64,000 nucleotides of DNA from Methylopila capsulata (GCF_016907975.1 NZ_JAFBCY010000004.1:62001-126000); one strand, 5' to 3'; positions 50,031-60,471 are shown, numbered from the stretch's first letter. Notes: a model not told the origin generated them from the letters alone. Numbers and translations: made by a program.

Positions 50031-50834
50031 ATGTCCTTCGCCCTTTCGTCCAAGCTCCGCCTCGCCGCCGCCGTCGGCGCCCTTAGCCTCGCGGCTGCAG
50101 CGCCCGCGTCCGCCGACACCGTGATCGCGCTGGTCGGCGGCAAGGCGCTGGCGCTGGTCGACGCCTCGACCCTCAAGGTCTCCGGCGCGGTCGAGCTGAC
50201 CGGCGCGAGCGACCTCGTCGGCATCGACGTCCGCCCGGCCGACGGCATGCTGTACGGCGTCACCGCCGCCGGCGACATCGTCACGATCGATCCGAAGTCC
50301 GGCGCGGCGACGAAGAAGAGCACGCTGAGCGAGAAGATCCCTGCAGGCGCCAAGGTGACCGTGGACTTCAACCCGATGGCGGACCGCCTCCGCATCCTGA
50401 CCGACGGCGGCATGAGCCTCCGCGTCAACGTCGACGACGGCAAGGCGACGGTCGACGGGTCGCTGAAGTACGCCGAGACCGACATGCACAAGGGCGAAAA
50501 GCCCAACATCGTGGCGGGCGCCTACACCAACTCGGTCAACGGCAAGAAGGCCGAGAAGACCGAGCTCTACGACATCGACGCCACCATCCCGGCGCTTGTG
50601 AAGCAGGCCCCGCCGAACGACGGCGTCCTGTCCGCCATCGGCAAGATCGACGTGAAGCTCTCGGGTCCGGTCGGCTTCGAGATCGCCGCGATGGCCGACG
50701 GCAAGAACGCCGGCTGGCTGATGGCGGGCGGCGCGCTCTATTCGATCGACCTCGCCACCGGCAAGACCACCAAGGCCGGCGACATCGAGGGCGGCAAGGA
50801 CGTCACCGACATCGCCTGGTGGCCGAAGAGCTGA
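50031..50834 (+). CDS. DUF4394-family secreted protein
   Basis: A 267-residue exported protein. The signal peptide (LRLAAAVGALSLAAAAPASA) is cleaved near residue 29. The rest looks like a beta-propeller or repeat-strand protein (ELTGASDLVGIDVRP, DGMLYGVTAAGDIVTIDP, VTVDFNPMADRLRIL), the DUF4394 signature. Function is unknown. It is divergent from an ECF sigma gene with a matching promoter, so it is probably a direct target in an envelope-stress response. GGAG lies 10 bases before the ATG. Confidence 0.88.
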   Translation: MSFALSSKLRLAAAVGALSLAAAAPASADTVIALVGGKALALVDASTLKVSGAVELTGASDLVGIDVRPADGMLYGVTAAGDIVTIDPKSGAATKKSTLSEKIPAGAKVTVDFNPMADRLRILTDGGMSLRVNVDDGKATVDGSLKYAETDMHKGEKPNIVAGAYTNSVNGKKAEKTELYDIDATIPALVKQAPPNDGVLSAIGKIDVKLSGPVGFEIAAMADGKNAGWLMAGGALYSIDLATGKTTKAGDIEGGKDVTDIAWWPKS

Positions 50835-50871
50835 GCTTGAAGCGCTTTCGGTCGTCGTCGACGCACTGAAT

Positions 50872-50977
50872 CCCGCCGTCATTCCGGCCGAAGCGCCGGA
50901 ATCCATAACCTCGCCGGTTCAGGATCATCTCGAACGGCGGGGCTATGGGCCCCGGCGCTCCGGCCGGGGCGACGTCG
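50872..50977 (-). repeat. Dispersed 106-bp intergenic repeat, copy 2 (inverted relative to copy 1)
   Basis: This is the reverse complement of 3525-3630, with about 85 of 106 positions matching by hand alignment without gaps. It lies in a 288-base non-coding gap between the ends of two convergent genes. Its arms CCGGCCGAAGCGCCGG and CCCCGGCGCTCCGGCCGGGG can each form a hairpin. Confidence 0.75.
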
Positions 50978-51122
50978 AGCTTGCCAGGCGCACGTCCACC
51001 TCACCTGAAACACGCGAGCCTATCGGAGCGCCGGTATGCTTTGCCTTGCGTCGGCGTGACGGCGTTCAGACAAAGGACGGACGGCAACCACCGCGGGCGT
51101 TTCTGAACCGCCAGCCGAGCTT

Positions 51123-52983
<1,861 letters not shown>

Positions 52984-52985
<2 letters not shown>

Positions 52986-53033
52986 GAGATCTCGTCTCTC
53001 ACTTACGAATAATCGTGACTAACGATATTTCGT
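52984..53033. promoter_or_regulatory. Three ACGA-N4-TCGT palindromes (candidate activator-binding sites)
   Basis: ACGAGATCTCGT (52984-52995), ACGAATAATCGT (53005-53016) and ACGATATTTCGT (53022-53033) share ACGA-N4-TCGT half-sites; the first is a perfect palindrome. Starts are 21 and 17 bases apart. They lie 60-110 bases upstream of the sigma-54 promoter, a normal place for enhancer sites, and the first overlaps the activator's start codon. Confidence 0.65.
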
Positions 53034-53092
53034 GAATCCGAAGTCAGTGCAAGTCCGTTGGACTCTCACGTCTTTGCGCGTCGCGCGGCGCT

Positions 53093-53108
53093 TGGCACGT
53101 CGCCTGCA
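53093..53108 (+). promoter_or_regulatory. Sigma-54 (-24/-12) promoter of the cyanate operon
   Basis: TGGCACGTCGCCTGCA carries the -24 GG (53094-53095) and the -12 GC (53106-53107) at the required 12-base distance and matches the TGGCAC-N5-TTGCA consensus at all but one defined base. The transcript would start about 53120, leaving a leader of ~27 bases before the ATG at 53147. Confidence 0.75.
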
Positions 53109-53146
53109 AGGAGTTCGGCACGATCGTTCACCCGGAGCCCGCGCCG

Positions 53147-54505
53147 ATGACCACATTCGATGATCCATTCGACGCCCGTTATCGCCTGCGTAGCCGCGGT
53201 TGTTCCTGCGGCCAGCACGGCAGCGAGGCCGAGCACGCCGCGGCGCAGGCGTCCGAAGACGCGCGCGCGACCCGCGTCGTCGAGGGCGCGGTGATGCGCG
53301 CGCTGTTCCCGCACGACGCCACCCGGCGCGCCTTCCTGAGCGCGGTCGGCGCCGGAACGGCCTTCGCCGCCGTGAACGCGCTGTTCCCGCTGGCCTCCGC
53401 CACCGAGGTCTTCGCGCAAGGAGCGAAGCCCGAGAAGACCGACCTCAAGGTCGGCTTCATCCCGATCACCTGCGCGACGCCGATCATCATGGCGAAGCCC
53501 ATGGGCTTCTATGAGAAGCAGGGCTTGAACGTCGAGGTGGTGAAGACCGCCGGCTGGGCCGTGATCCGAGACAAGGCGATCAACAAGGAATACGACGCCG
53601 CGCACATGCTCTCGCCCATGCCGCTCGCGATCTCCATGGGCGTCGGCTCGAACCCGATCCCGTGGACCATGCCGGCGGTCGAGAACGTCAACGGCCAGGC
53701 GATCACGCTCGCGGTCAAGCACAAGGACAAGCGCGACCCCAAGGACTGGAAGGGCATGAAGTTCGCGGTGCCCTTTGACTACTCCATGCACAACTACCTG
53801 CTGCGCTACTATCTCGCCGAAGCCGGGATCGACCCCGACCGCGACGTGCAGATCCGCGCCGTGCCGCCGCCCGAGATGGTCGCGAACCTGCGGGCCGACA
53901 ACATCGACGGCTTCCTGGCGCCGGACCCGGTCAACCAGCGCGCGGTCTACGACGGCGTCGGCTTCATCCACATGCTGTCGAAGGAGATGTGGGACGGCCA
54001 CCCCTGCTGCGCCTTCTCGGCCTCGAAGCAGTTCGTGACCGAGATGCCGGGGACCTACCAGGCGCTGCTGAAGGCGATCATCGAGGCGACGGCCTTCGCG
54101 CAGAAGGCCGAGAACCGCAAGGAGATCGCGGCCGCGATCGCCCCGACCAACTACCTCAACCAGCCGGTGACGGTGGTGGAGCAGGTGCTGACAGGCACCT
54201 ACGCCGACGGCCTCGGCGGCGTGAAGAAGGACCCGAACCGCATCGCCTTCGATCCGTTCCCGTGGGAGAGCTTCGCGGTCTGGATCCTCACCCAGATGAA
54301 GCGCTGGGGCCAGATCAAGGGCGACGTCGACTACGCCAAGGTCGCGAACGACGTGTTCCTCGCGACCGACGCCAAGAGGTTGATGGCGGAAGCCGGCCTG
54401 ACCCCGCCCGAGACGACCACCAAGACCTTCTCCGTCATGGGCAAGCCGTTCGATCCGACGAAGCCGGACGAGTACGTCGCGTCCTTCGCGATCAAGCGGG
54501 GCTGA
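53147..54505 (+). CDS. cynA: Cyanate (NrtA/CmpA-type) ABC transporter substrate-binding protein
   Basis: A 452-residue periplasmic receptor. The first ~60 residues (with a CSCGQHG pair and VVEGAVMRALFP) precede a twin-arginine-like signal (TRRAFLSAVGAGTAFAA), so export could be by Tat. The mature part has DLKVGFIPITCATPIIMAKP and WKGMKFAVPFDYSMHNYL, the NrtA/CmpA family signatures. Cyanate specificity is inferred from the operon ending in cyanase and from the family, whose known ligands are nitrate, bicarbonate and cyanate. GGAG lies about 9 bases before the ATG. Confidence 0.88.
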   Translation: MTTFDDPFDARYRLRSRGCSCGQHGSEAEHAAAQASEDARATRVVEGAVMRALFPHDATRRAFLSAVGAGTAFAAVNALFPLASATEVFAQGAKPEKTDLKVGFIPITCATPIIMAKPMGFYEKQGLNVEVVKTAGWAVIRDKAINKEYDAAHMLSPMPLAISMGVGSNPIPWTMPAVENVNGQAITLAVKHKDKRDPKDWKGMKFAVPFDYSMHNYLLRYYLAEAGIDPDRDVQIRAVPPPEMVANLRADNIDGFLAPDPVNQRAVYDGVGFIHMLSKEMWDGHPCCAFSASKQFVTEMPGTYQALLKAIIEATAFAQKAENRKEIAAAIAPTNYLNQPVTVVEQVLTGTYADGLGGVKKDPNRIAFDPFPWESFAVWILTQMKRWGQIKGDVDYAKVANDVFLATDAKRLMAEAGLTPPETTTKTFSVMGKPFDPTKPDEYVASFAIKRG

Positions 54506-54509
54506 GGGG

Positions 54510-55355
54510 GTGGCGTCGTCTCTCACCCTGCGCGCGGGGCTGCTGTCGCTGCTGATCTTCGCGGCGTTCATCGGGGCCTGGCAGTGGGCGACGCTGCCGA
54601 CCGCGGGCGTCGCCGGGAACGTCGACCCGGAATACGCCGCGCTCGTCTCGGGCGCCGCGGCGCAGGGGGCGAAAAGCGCGTTCCCGACGCCCGCGGACGT
54701 CGCCGCGACGCTTTGGGGGCACCTGAAGGACCCGTTCTATGTCCGCGGCGCCAACGACCAGGGCGTCGGGATCCAGCTCGCCTATTCGCTCGGCCGCGTG
54801 ATCGTCGGCTACCTGCTGGCGGCCGCCGTCGCGATCCCGCTCGGCTTCCTGATCGGCATGTCGCCGCTGACCTACCGCGCGCTCGACCCGTTCATCCAGA
54901 TCCTCAAGCCGATCTCGCCTTTGGCTTGGATGCCGCTCGCGCTCTACACGATCAAGGACAGCGGGATCTCGGCGATCTTCGTGATCTTCATCTGCTCGCT
55001 CTGGCCGATGCTGATCAACACCGCCTTCGGCGTCGCGAGCGTCCGCAAGGAGTGGCTGAACGTCGCCGCCACGCTCGAGGTCGGCGCCTTCCGCAAGGCG
55101 TTTCTCGTGATCCTGCCGGCCGCGGCCCCCACCATCATGACCGGCATGCGGATCTCGATCGGCATCGCCTGGCTCGTCATCGTGGCGGCGGAGATGCTCG
55201 TGGGCGGCACCGGCATCGGCTACTTCGTCTGGAACGAGTGGAACAACCTTTCGATCGGCAACATCATCACCGCGATCCTGCTGATCGGCCTCGTCGGCAT
55301 GGCGCTCGACCTCGCGCTCGCACGCGCCGCCCGCCTCGTGGCCTACCGGGAGTGA
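54510..55355 (+). CDS. cynB: Cyanate (NrtB-type) ABC transporter permease
   Basis: A 281-residue inner-membrane permease. Helices are visible from the N-terminus (LLSLLIFAAFIGAWQWA), with VIVGYLLAAAVAIPLGFLIG and a terminal NIITAILLIGLVGMALDLAL. The coupling loop is EVGAFRKAFLVILPAAAP. A ~55-residue periplasmic insert follows the first helix, as in NrtB. It starts with GTG 4 bases after the cynA stop. The gene lies between the receptor and ATPase genes of one operon. Confidence 0.9.
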   Translation: MASSLTLRAGLLSLLIFAAFIGAWQWATLPTAGVAGNVDPEYAALVSGAAAQGAKSAFPTPADVAATLWGHLKDPFYVRGANDQGVGIQLAYSLGRVIVGYLLAAAVAIPLGFLIGMSPLTYRALDPFIQILKPISPLAWMPLALYTIKDSGISAIFVIFICSLWPMLINTAFGVASVRKEWLNVAATLEVGAFRKAFLVILPAAAPTIMTGMRISIGIAWLVIVAAEMLVGGTGIGYFVWNEWNNLSIGNIITAILLIGLVGMALDLALARAARLVAYRE

Positions 55356-55360
55356 GCGGG

Positions 55361-56242
55361 ATGACCGAAAAGCCCCTCATCTCCATCGAGGCGCTGGCGC
55401 GGCGCTACCCCAAGCGCGGCGGCGGCGAAACCACGGTGTTCGAAGACCTGTGGCTGCCGATCCAGAAAGGCGAGTTCGTCTGCCTGATCGGCCACTCCGG
55501 CTGCGGCAAGACCACGATCCTCAACGTGCTCGCGGGTCTCGACCAGCCCTCCTCGGGCTCCGTCATCGTCGACGGACGCGAGATTTCCGGCCCCAGCCTC
55601 GATCGCGCGGTGATCTTCCAGGGTCATTCGCTGCTGCCCTGGATGACCGTGCTCGGCAACATCGCCTTCGCGGTGTCGTCCCGACGTCCGGAGTGGTCGC
55701 GGGAGACGGTCCGGGCGCATTGCCAGCGTTACGTCGACCTCGTCCATCTCTCAGGCTCGGAGCACAAGAAGCCGTCGGAGCTCTCCGGCGGCATGAAGCA
55801 GCGCGTCGGCATCGCCCGCGCGCTCGCGATCGAGCCCAAGATGCTGCTGATGGACGAGCCGTTCTCGGCGCTCGACGCGCTGACCCGCGGCTCGCTCCAG
55901 GAGGAAGCGCGGCGCATCTGCCGGGAGACCGGGCAGACCGTGTTCATGATCACCCACGACATCGACGAGGCCATGCTGCTCGCCGACCGGATCGTGCTCA
56001 TGACCAACGGGCCGCAGGCGGAGATCGTCGAGAATCCGCTGCCGCGCGACCGGCTTGCGGCCTCGATGCACCGGCACGCCGACTACTATCCGCTGCGGAA
56101 CCACCTGCTGGAGTTTCTGGTGACCCGCTCGAAGAGCTTCGCGAGCGAGATCGAGGGCCGACCCTACGACCCTCGCAAGCCGGCTGTGGTGCGTCCGTGC
56201 GCCGTAGCCGAGGACAAGGTGCCGGCTGCGGCCTCCGTCTGA
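55361..56242 (+). CDS. cynD: Cyanate (NrtD-type) ABC transporter ATP-binding protein
   Basis: A 293-residue ATPase. Walker A GHSGCGKTT, Q-loop FQGHSLLPW, signature LSGGMKQR, Walker B MLLMDEPFSALD and switch His ITHDIDEA are all intact. It resembles NrtD/CmpD/SsuB; no C-terminal receptor domain is fused, unlike NrtC. The ATG at 55361 lies 5 bases after the permease stop. The long tail (RKPAVVRPCAVAEDK) is not conserved in the family as far as I can tell. Confidence 0.92.
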   Translation: MTEKPLISIEALARRYPKRGGGETTVFEDLWLPIQKGEFVCLIGHSGCGKTTILNVLAGLDQPSSGSVIVDGREISGPSLDRAVIFQGHSLLPWMTVLGNIAFAVSSRRPEWSRETVRAHCQRYVDLVHLSGSEHKKPSELSGGMKQRVGIARALAIEPKMLLMDEPFSALDALTRGSLQEEARRICRETGQTVFMITHDIDEAMLLADRIVLMTNGPQAEIVENPLPRDRLAASMHRHADYYPLRNHLLEFLVTRSKSFASEIEGRPYDPRKPAVVRPCAVAEDKVPAAASV

Positions 56243-56288
56243 GGCCGCAGCGCTCGACCCAACGCCCATCCCTGAAGGAGGAAGCGCC

Positions 56289-56738
56289 ATGACCCGCGCC
56301 GAAGTGACCGAACTTGTGCTGTCCGCCAAGCGGATGAAGGGCCTGACCTGGAAGCAGATCCACGAGAAGGTGTCGATCTCGACCTCGCAGATCGTCATCA
56401 CCGCCGCGATGCTGGGGCAGATGCGGCTGGAGCCGAACGAGGCCGCCAAGGCCGCCGAACTGCTCGACCTGCCGAAGGAGGCCGAGATCCTGCTGACGGA
56501 AATCCCGTATCGCGGATCGCTGCCCGAAGTGCCGCCGACGGACCCGGTGATCTACCGGTTCTACGAGCTCATCCAGGTCTACGGCACGACGTGGAAAGAA
56601 CTGATCCACGAGGAGTTCGGCGACGGCATCATGTCGGCGATCGACTTCGACATGACGCTGGAGCGCCAGCCCGACCAGAAGGGCGACCGCGTCAAGCTCG
56701 GGATGTCCGGCAAGTTCCTGAGCTACAAGAGGTATTGA
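56289..56738 (+). CDS. cynS: Cyanase (cyanate hydratase)
   Basis: A 149-residue enzyme that converts cyanate and bicarbonate to ammonia and two CO2. The N-terminal helix-turn-helix-like domain (MKGLTWKQIHEKVSIS) is followed by the catalytic domain with R90 and E93 (VIYRFYELIQ) and S116 (GIMSAIDFDM), the same spacing as R96/E99/S122 of E. coli CynS. GAAGGAGG-like AAGGAGG lies about 10 bases upstream. It closes an operon for cyanate uptake and use as nitrogen source, under a sigma-54 promoter. Confidence 0.97.
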   Translation: MTRAEVTELVLSAKRMKGLTWKQIHEKVSISTSQIVITAAMLGQMRLEPNEAAKAAELLDLPKEAEILLTEIPYRGSLPEVPPTDPVIYRFYELIQVYGTTWKELIHEEFGDGIMSAIDFDMTLERQPDQKGDRVKLGMSGKFLSYKRY

Positions 56739-56869
56739 GATACGGCTAAGCGGCGCCGCTCCGGGCCTCATGTCGCGGCGTCGCCGGCGTTCGCCGCTCC
56801 ACAACCGCGACATGACGCGCTAATGGATCGCTGACCGTCGGCGCGTCGTCGGGATGGGCGGGGGGAGCC

Positions 56870-57655
56870 ATGGCCGCGATACGGCGGGTGTTGTTGCGGT
56901 CGACCGGCGCCGCCGCCCTGTCGGTCGCGCTTTCGCTCGGCCTTGCGGTCACCATCGTTCCCGCCCTCGGCGGCGTCGTCGACGGCAACGCCTGGTTGAT
57001 GTGCGTCCTCTGCCCGCTCCTCATCGCCTGGCCGGCGAGCGCGTGGCAACTCTGGCAGCACGAGCAGTTGCGCGCCGCCCGCGCCGCGCTCGTGCTGGCC
57101 CACGAGGAGCTTCAGCGGGCGCATGACGCCCTGGCGGAGACCGCGCGCCGGGACGGCCTGACGGGGCTGCTCAACCGCGAGAGCCTGCTGGCGGTCGTGG
57201 AGCAGGCGCGCTCGTCGTCGGACGTCGCGTGGCTGCTCGTCGCCGACCTCGACCACTTCAAGACGATCAACGACCGCCACGGCCATGCGGTCGGCGACGA
57301 CGTGCTGACGCAGGTGGCCTCTCGGCTTTCGTCCGGGCTTGGCGAGGGCGACGCGGTCGGGCGGCTCGGCGGCGAAGAGTTTGCGGTGGTTCTGGCGGCC
57401 GCAGATGATGGCCATGCGGCGGCTGCGGCCGAACGTCTGCGCGCGGCGGTCGCTCAGACGCCGATCCTGGTCGAGGGCGGCGTCGCATTGAGCGTGACGA
57501 TCAGCGTCGGCGGGTCGGCGATCGATCCGGCGCTGCCGGTCCGCGCCGCCTACACCTCCGCCGACGCGCGGCTCTACGAGGCGAAGAGGGCGGGGCGCAA
57601 CCGCGTCGTCCTGGCCGCCGCCGAGAAGGTCGACGCACTCCTGGCGTCGTCCTGA
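56870..57655 (+). CDS. Small membrane diguanylate cyclase
   Basis: A 261-residue GGDEF protein. Two N-terminal helices (AALSVALSLGLAVTIVPAL and WLMCVLCPLLIAWPASAW) lie close together, leaving almost no periplasmic loop. A short coiled linker precedes the GGDEF domain (RDGLTGLLNRESL; active site RLGGEEFAVVLA). The catalytic residues are intact, so it probably makes cyclic di-GMP. It has its own promoter region after cynS and is convergent with the gamma-glutamyltransferase gene. Confidence 0.88.
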   Translation: MAAIRRVLLRSTGAAALSVALSLGLAVTIVPALGGVVDGNAWLMCVLCPLLIAWPASAWQLWQHEQLRAARAALVLAHEELQRAHDALAETARRDGLTGLLNRESLLAVVEQARSSSDVAWLLVADLDHFKTINDRHGHAVGDDVLTQVASRLSSGLGEGDAVGRLGGEEFAVVLAAADDGHAAAAAERLRAAVAQTPILVEGGVALSVTISVGGSAIDPALPVRAAYTSADARLYEAKRAGRNRVVLAAAEKVDALLASS

Positions 57656-57665
57656 ACGGGCTCAC

Positions 57666-57697
57666 GACGTTACGCCGGGCTCCGCCGGCGTAACGTC
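57666..57697. terminator. Hairpin between convergent genes
   Basis: A perfect 13-bp inverted repeat (GACGTTACGCCGG and its complement) with a 6-base loop lies between the GGDEF stop and the ggt stop. No U-tract follows on either side, so it is a bidirectional stem that may aid termination rather than a classic terminator. A GATCATGATC palindrome follows at 57701-57710. Confidence 0.6.
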
Positions 57698-57714
57698 GAA
57701 GATCATGATCCCCT

Positions 57715-59304
57715 TTAAAACCCGAGCGCGCAGCCATCCTTGCGGGGGTCGGAGCCCGCCAGCAGCAGGCCGTTGGCGCGGTCGATCCAGATCGCCTGGG
57801 CGCCGCCGATCGGCGAATCCGCCACCTTGATGCGATGGCCGAGAGCGCCGAGACGCTCGAGCACGAGCGGGTCGATCGTGGGCTCCACCTCCAATACGCC
57901 GTCGAAGGCGAAGGAGCGCGGCGCGTCGATCGCTTCCTGGATCCCGAGGCCGCGGTCGAGCACTCCCGACAGAAACGCGGCGTGACCCGCCGCCTGGTAG
58001 TGCCCGCCCATGACGCCGAAGGGCGCGACGGTCTGGCCGTCCTTGCGCAGCATGCCTGGGATGATCGTGTGCATCGGGCGTTTGCGCGGGCCGATGGCGT
58101 TGGGGTGCCCCTCGATCAGGCGGAACGACGCGCCGCGATTGTGCAGCAGGATGCCGGTCTCGGGGTCGAGGCGCGTGGAGCCGAACGAGTTGAAGATCGA
58201 GTTGATGAAGGAGATCGCGTTGCCGTCGCGGTCGACCACCGAAAGGTAGACGGTGTCCTTGTGCTCCGGCTCGGTCCAGAGCGTCGCCGGGCGTGCCGTC
58301 TCGCGCGAAACGCGCTGGCGCAGCGCCGCGGTGGTCTCGGCCGAGAGCAGCGTCTCGGTCGGGTGGGGCAGGTGGTCGTGGTCCGCGATCAGGTGGTCGC
58401 GGTGGTGGTAGGCGAGCTTGGTCGCCTCCGCGTGCAGGTGGATGCGCTCCGCCATCTGCACGTCCGGGCCGAGATCGAAGCCGCCGAGAACGTTCAGGAT
58501 CATCAGCGCGGCCACGCCCTGGCCGTTCGGTGGGCACTCGTAGACGTCGTAGCCGCGGTAGTTGGAATGGATCGGCGTGACGTAGTCCGCGCCGTCCAAG
58601 CCGGCCGCGAAATCGTCCATCGTGTGCAGGCCGCCGAGGGCGTTGAGCCGCTTCACCAGGCTCTCGGCCACCGCGCCGGCATAGAACGCCGCGGCGCCGT
58701 CCTTGGCGATCTCGCGCAGGCGCGCGCCGATCTTCGGCTGCGCGTGGCGCTCGCCGGCGCGGGGCGCGCGGCCGCCGTCCACCAGCATCACCTCGGCCGC
58801 GCCTTCGTCGAGCGCGAGCAGCGGAACCGCGCGGGCCCAGTCGAACGCCACGCGCTGCGTCACGGGATAGCCGTTCTCGGCGTAGGCGATCGCGTCGCGG
58901 AACAGGCGCTCCAGCGGCAGCGAACCGTGGTCGCCGTGCAGCTTCATCCAGGCCGAGATCGCGCCGGGAACCGTGACGGCGTGGGCGCTCGTCGGCGGGA
59001 TCTCGGAGAGCCCGAGCGCCTTCAGCGCCTCTACGGTGGCGGCCGCCGGCGCGCGGCCGCTGCCATTGAGGGCGATCACCTCGCCGCCGGCCGGCGCGTA
59101 GAGCACGAAGCAGTCGCCCGCGATGCCCGTCATGTGCGGCTCGACCACGCACTGGACCGAGACGGCCGCGAGCGCCGCGTCCACGGCGTTGCCGCCCTCG
59201 CGCAGCACGGCGAGGCCGGCCGCGGTCGACAGAGGGTGGGACGTCGCGATCGCGGCGTTCGGGGCGAGCAGCGTGCTGCGGCCGGGGCGGAACAGGTCTC
59301 TCAT
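57715..59304 (-). CDS. Gamma-glutamyltransferase-family protein
   Basis: A 529-residue Ntn-hydrolase that cleaves or transfers gamma-glutamyl groups from glutathione and related peptides. The autocatalytic nucleophile is T351 in EHKDTVYLSVVDRDG, and FINSIFNSFGS follows as in the family. The large-subunit motif NAVDAALAA and a GSGRAP segment are present. No signal peptide is visible, so unlike E. coli GGT it may be cytoplasmic. AAGGA lies 8 bases before the ATG. It lies downstream of a peptide/glutathione-type importer, separated by a 171-base gap containing a repeat, and may process imported gamma-glutamyl peptides. Confidence 0.9.
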   Translation of the reverse strand: MRDLFRPGRSTLLAPNAAIATSHPLSTAAGLAVLREGGNAVDAALAAVSVQCVVEPHMTGIAGDCFVLYAPAGGEVIALNGSGRAPAAATVEALKALGLSEIPPTSAHAVTVPGAISAWMKLHGDHGSLPLERLFRDAIAYAENGYPVTQRVAFDWARAVPLLALDEGAAEVMLVDGGRAPRAGERHAQPKIGARLREIAKDGAAAFYAGAVAESLVKRLNALGGLHTMDDFAAGLDGADYVTPIHSNYRGYDVYECPPNGQGVAALMILNVLGGFDLGPDVQMAERIHLHAEATKLAYHHRDHLIADHDHLPHPTETLLSAETTAALRQRVSRETARPATLWTEPEHKDTVYLSVVDRDGNAISFINSIFNSFGSTRLDPETGILLHNRGASFRLIEGHPNAIGPRKRPMHTIIPGMLRKDGQTVAPFGVMGGHYQAAGHAAFLSGVLDRGLGIQEAIDAPRSFAFDGVLEVEPTIDPLVLERLGALGHRIKVADSPIGGAQAIWIDRANGLLLAGSDPRKDGCALGF

Positions 59305-59344
59305 TTCGAAGTCCTTGAGCGTCGGTCAGTGTGGCGGCGGCGCG

Positions 59345-59459
59345 GTGCGTGCTTCGAGACGCGACCTTACAGGTCGCTGCTCAGCATGAGGACGCGGAGC
59401 AAGCTAAGAGCTCCTCATGCTGAGGAGCCTGCCACAGGCAGGCGTCTCGAAGCACGCAC
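59345..59459. repeat. 115-bp nested inverted repeat
   Basis: Perfect 18-bp outer arms (GTGCGTGCTTCGAGACGC and its complement, 59345-59362 and 59442-59459) enclose inner 13-bp arms CTCAGCATGAGGA/TCCTCATGCTGAG (59380-59392, 59412-59424) and a small CCTGCC/GGCAGG hairpin. CCTCATGCTGAGGAGC-type palindromes are common intergenic repeats in Rhizobiales. It lies between the ABC operon end and the ggt start. Confidence 0.85.
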
Positions 59460-59475
59460 ACGGCCGCCCTGTCTA

Positions 59476-60471
59476 TCAGGCGAAGGCGGGTTCGCCGATC
59501 AGCGGGTGAAGGCAGGCGAACGCGCGGTTCGGCGCGCCGGCGACGAGCTCCGGATCGCGGGCGCGGCAATCGTCGCGCGCCTCCGGGCAGCGGCCGGCGA
59601 AGCGGCAGCCGGGCGGCAGGTCGATCGGGCTCGGGATCTCGCCGCCGAGCGGTTCCGCGATCGGCTCGAAGAACTTCGGCGCAGCGTTGAGCAGGGCGCG
59701 GGTGTAGGGGTGCGCCGGGGCCGACAGCACGTCCTTCGTCAGCCCGGTCTCGACGATGCGGCCGAGGTACATCACCGCGATCCGCTCGCAGAGGTAGGCC
59801 GCCACGCCGAGGTCGTGGGTGATGAACAGCATGCTCACGCCCATCTCGCGCTGCAGGTCGCGCAGCAGCTTGAGCAGCTGCGCCTGGGTCGAGACGTCGA
59901 GGCCGGACACCGCCTCGTCGGCGACCAGCACGGCAGGCGCGGAGGCGAGCGCGCGGGCGATCGCGACGCGGCGCACCTGCCCGCCGGACAGGGCGGAGGT
60001 GTAGCGCTCCATCATCTCGGGCGGCAGGCCCACGCGCGACAGCAGCGCCGCCACCCGGTCCCGCCGCTCCGAGGGTTTGCAGAGGCCGTGGTGGTCGAGG
60101 GGCTCGGCGACGAGGTCGAGGATGCTCATCCGCGGGTTCAGCGAGCCGCGGGCGTCCTGGTAGATCATCGCGACTTCGCGGCAGAAGCGGTCGCGGTCGT
60201 CGCCCTGGAGCAGGGTGATGTCCTTCTCCCGGTACAGCGCGCGCCCGTCCGTGGGCGAGGTGAGGCCAAGCAGCACCCGCAGCAGCGTGGTCTTGCCCGA
60301 ACCGCTTTCGCCGACGATCGCGACGCTTTCGCCAGCCTTCAGCGACAGCCGCACGCCGTCGAGCGCGGCCAGCCGCCGCCGCGGGCCGGAGGCGAACAGG
60401 CCGCCCTTGCGGCCGACGTCGTAGGCCTTCTCGACGTCGAGCAGGCGAAACAGTTCGGGTGGCGTGCTCAT
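59476..60471 (-). CDS. Peptide/glutathione-type ABC transporter ATP-binding protein (DppF-like)
   Basis: A 331-residue ATPase with Walker A GESGSGKTT, signature LSGGQVRR, Walker B VLVADEAVSGLD, switch FITHDLGV and the C-terminal oligopeptide-type extension (HPYTRALLNA, then GCRFAGRCPEARDDC with a cysteine-rich iron-sulfur-like motif). It is the last gene of a five-gene importer operon; its start overlaps the preceding ATPase stop as ATGA. Dpp/Opp/Gsi-type transporters use two such ATPases. Substrate is not decided by sequence. Confidence 0.93.
   Translation of the reverse strand: MSTPPELFRLLDVEKAYDVGRKGGLFASGPRRRLAALDGVRLSLKAGESVAIVGESGSGKTTLLRVLLGLTSPTDGRALYREKDITLLQGDDRDRFCREVAMIYQDARGSLNPRMSILDLVAEPLDHHGLCKPSERRDRVAALLSRVGLPPEMMERYTSALSGGQVRRVAIARALASAPAVLVADEAVSGLDVSTQAQLLKLLRDLQREMGVSMLFITHDLGVAAYLCERIAVMYLGRIVETGLTKDVLSAPAHPYTRALLNAAPKFFEPIAEPLGGEIPSPIDLPPGCRFAGRCPEARDDCRARDPELVAGAPNRAFACLHPLIGEPAFA

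Noticed and set aside
48533-50509. A 658-codon frame spanning anti-sigma, sigma and DUF4394 regions
   Set aside because: The anti-sigma protein starts at the GTG at 49270, which overlaps the sigma stop. Upstream of that the frame is antisense or off-frame in genes with strong family signatures.
50835-51122. Possible small gene between DUF4394 and the sigma-54 activator
   Set aside because: The space is occupied by the dispersed repeat, and no frame with a ribosome site and plausible composition is present.
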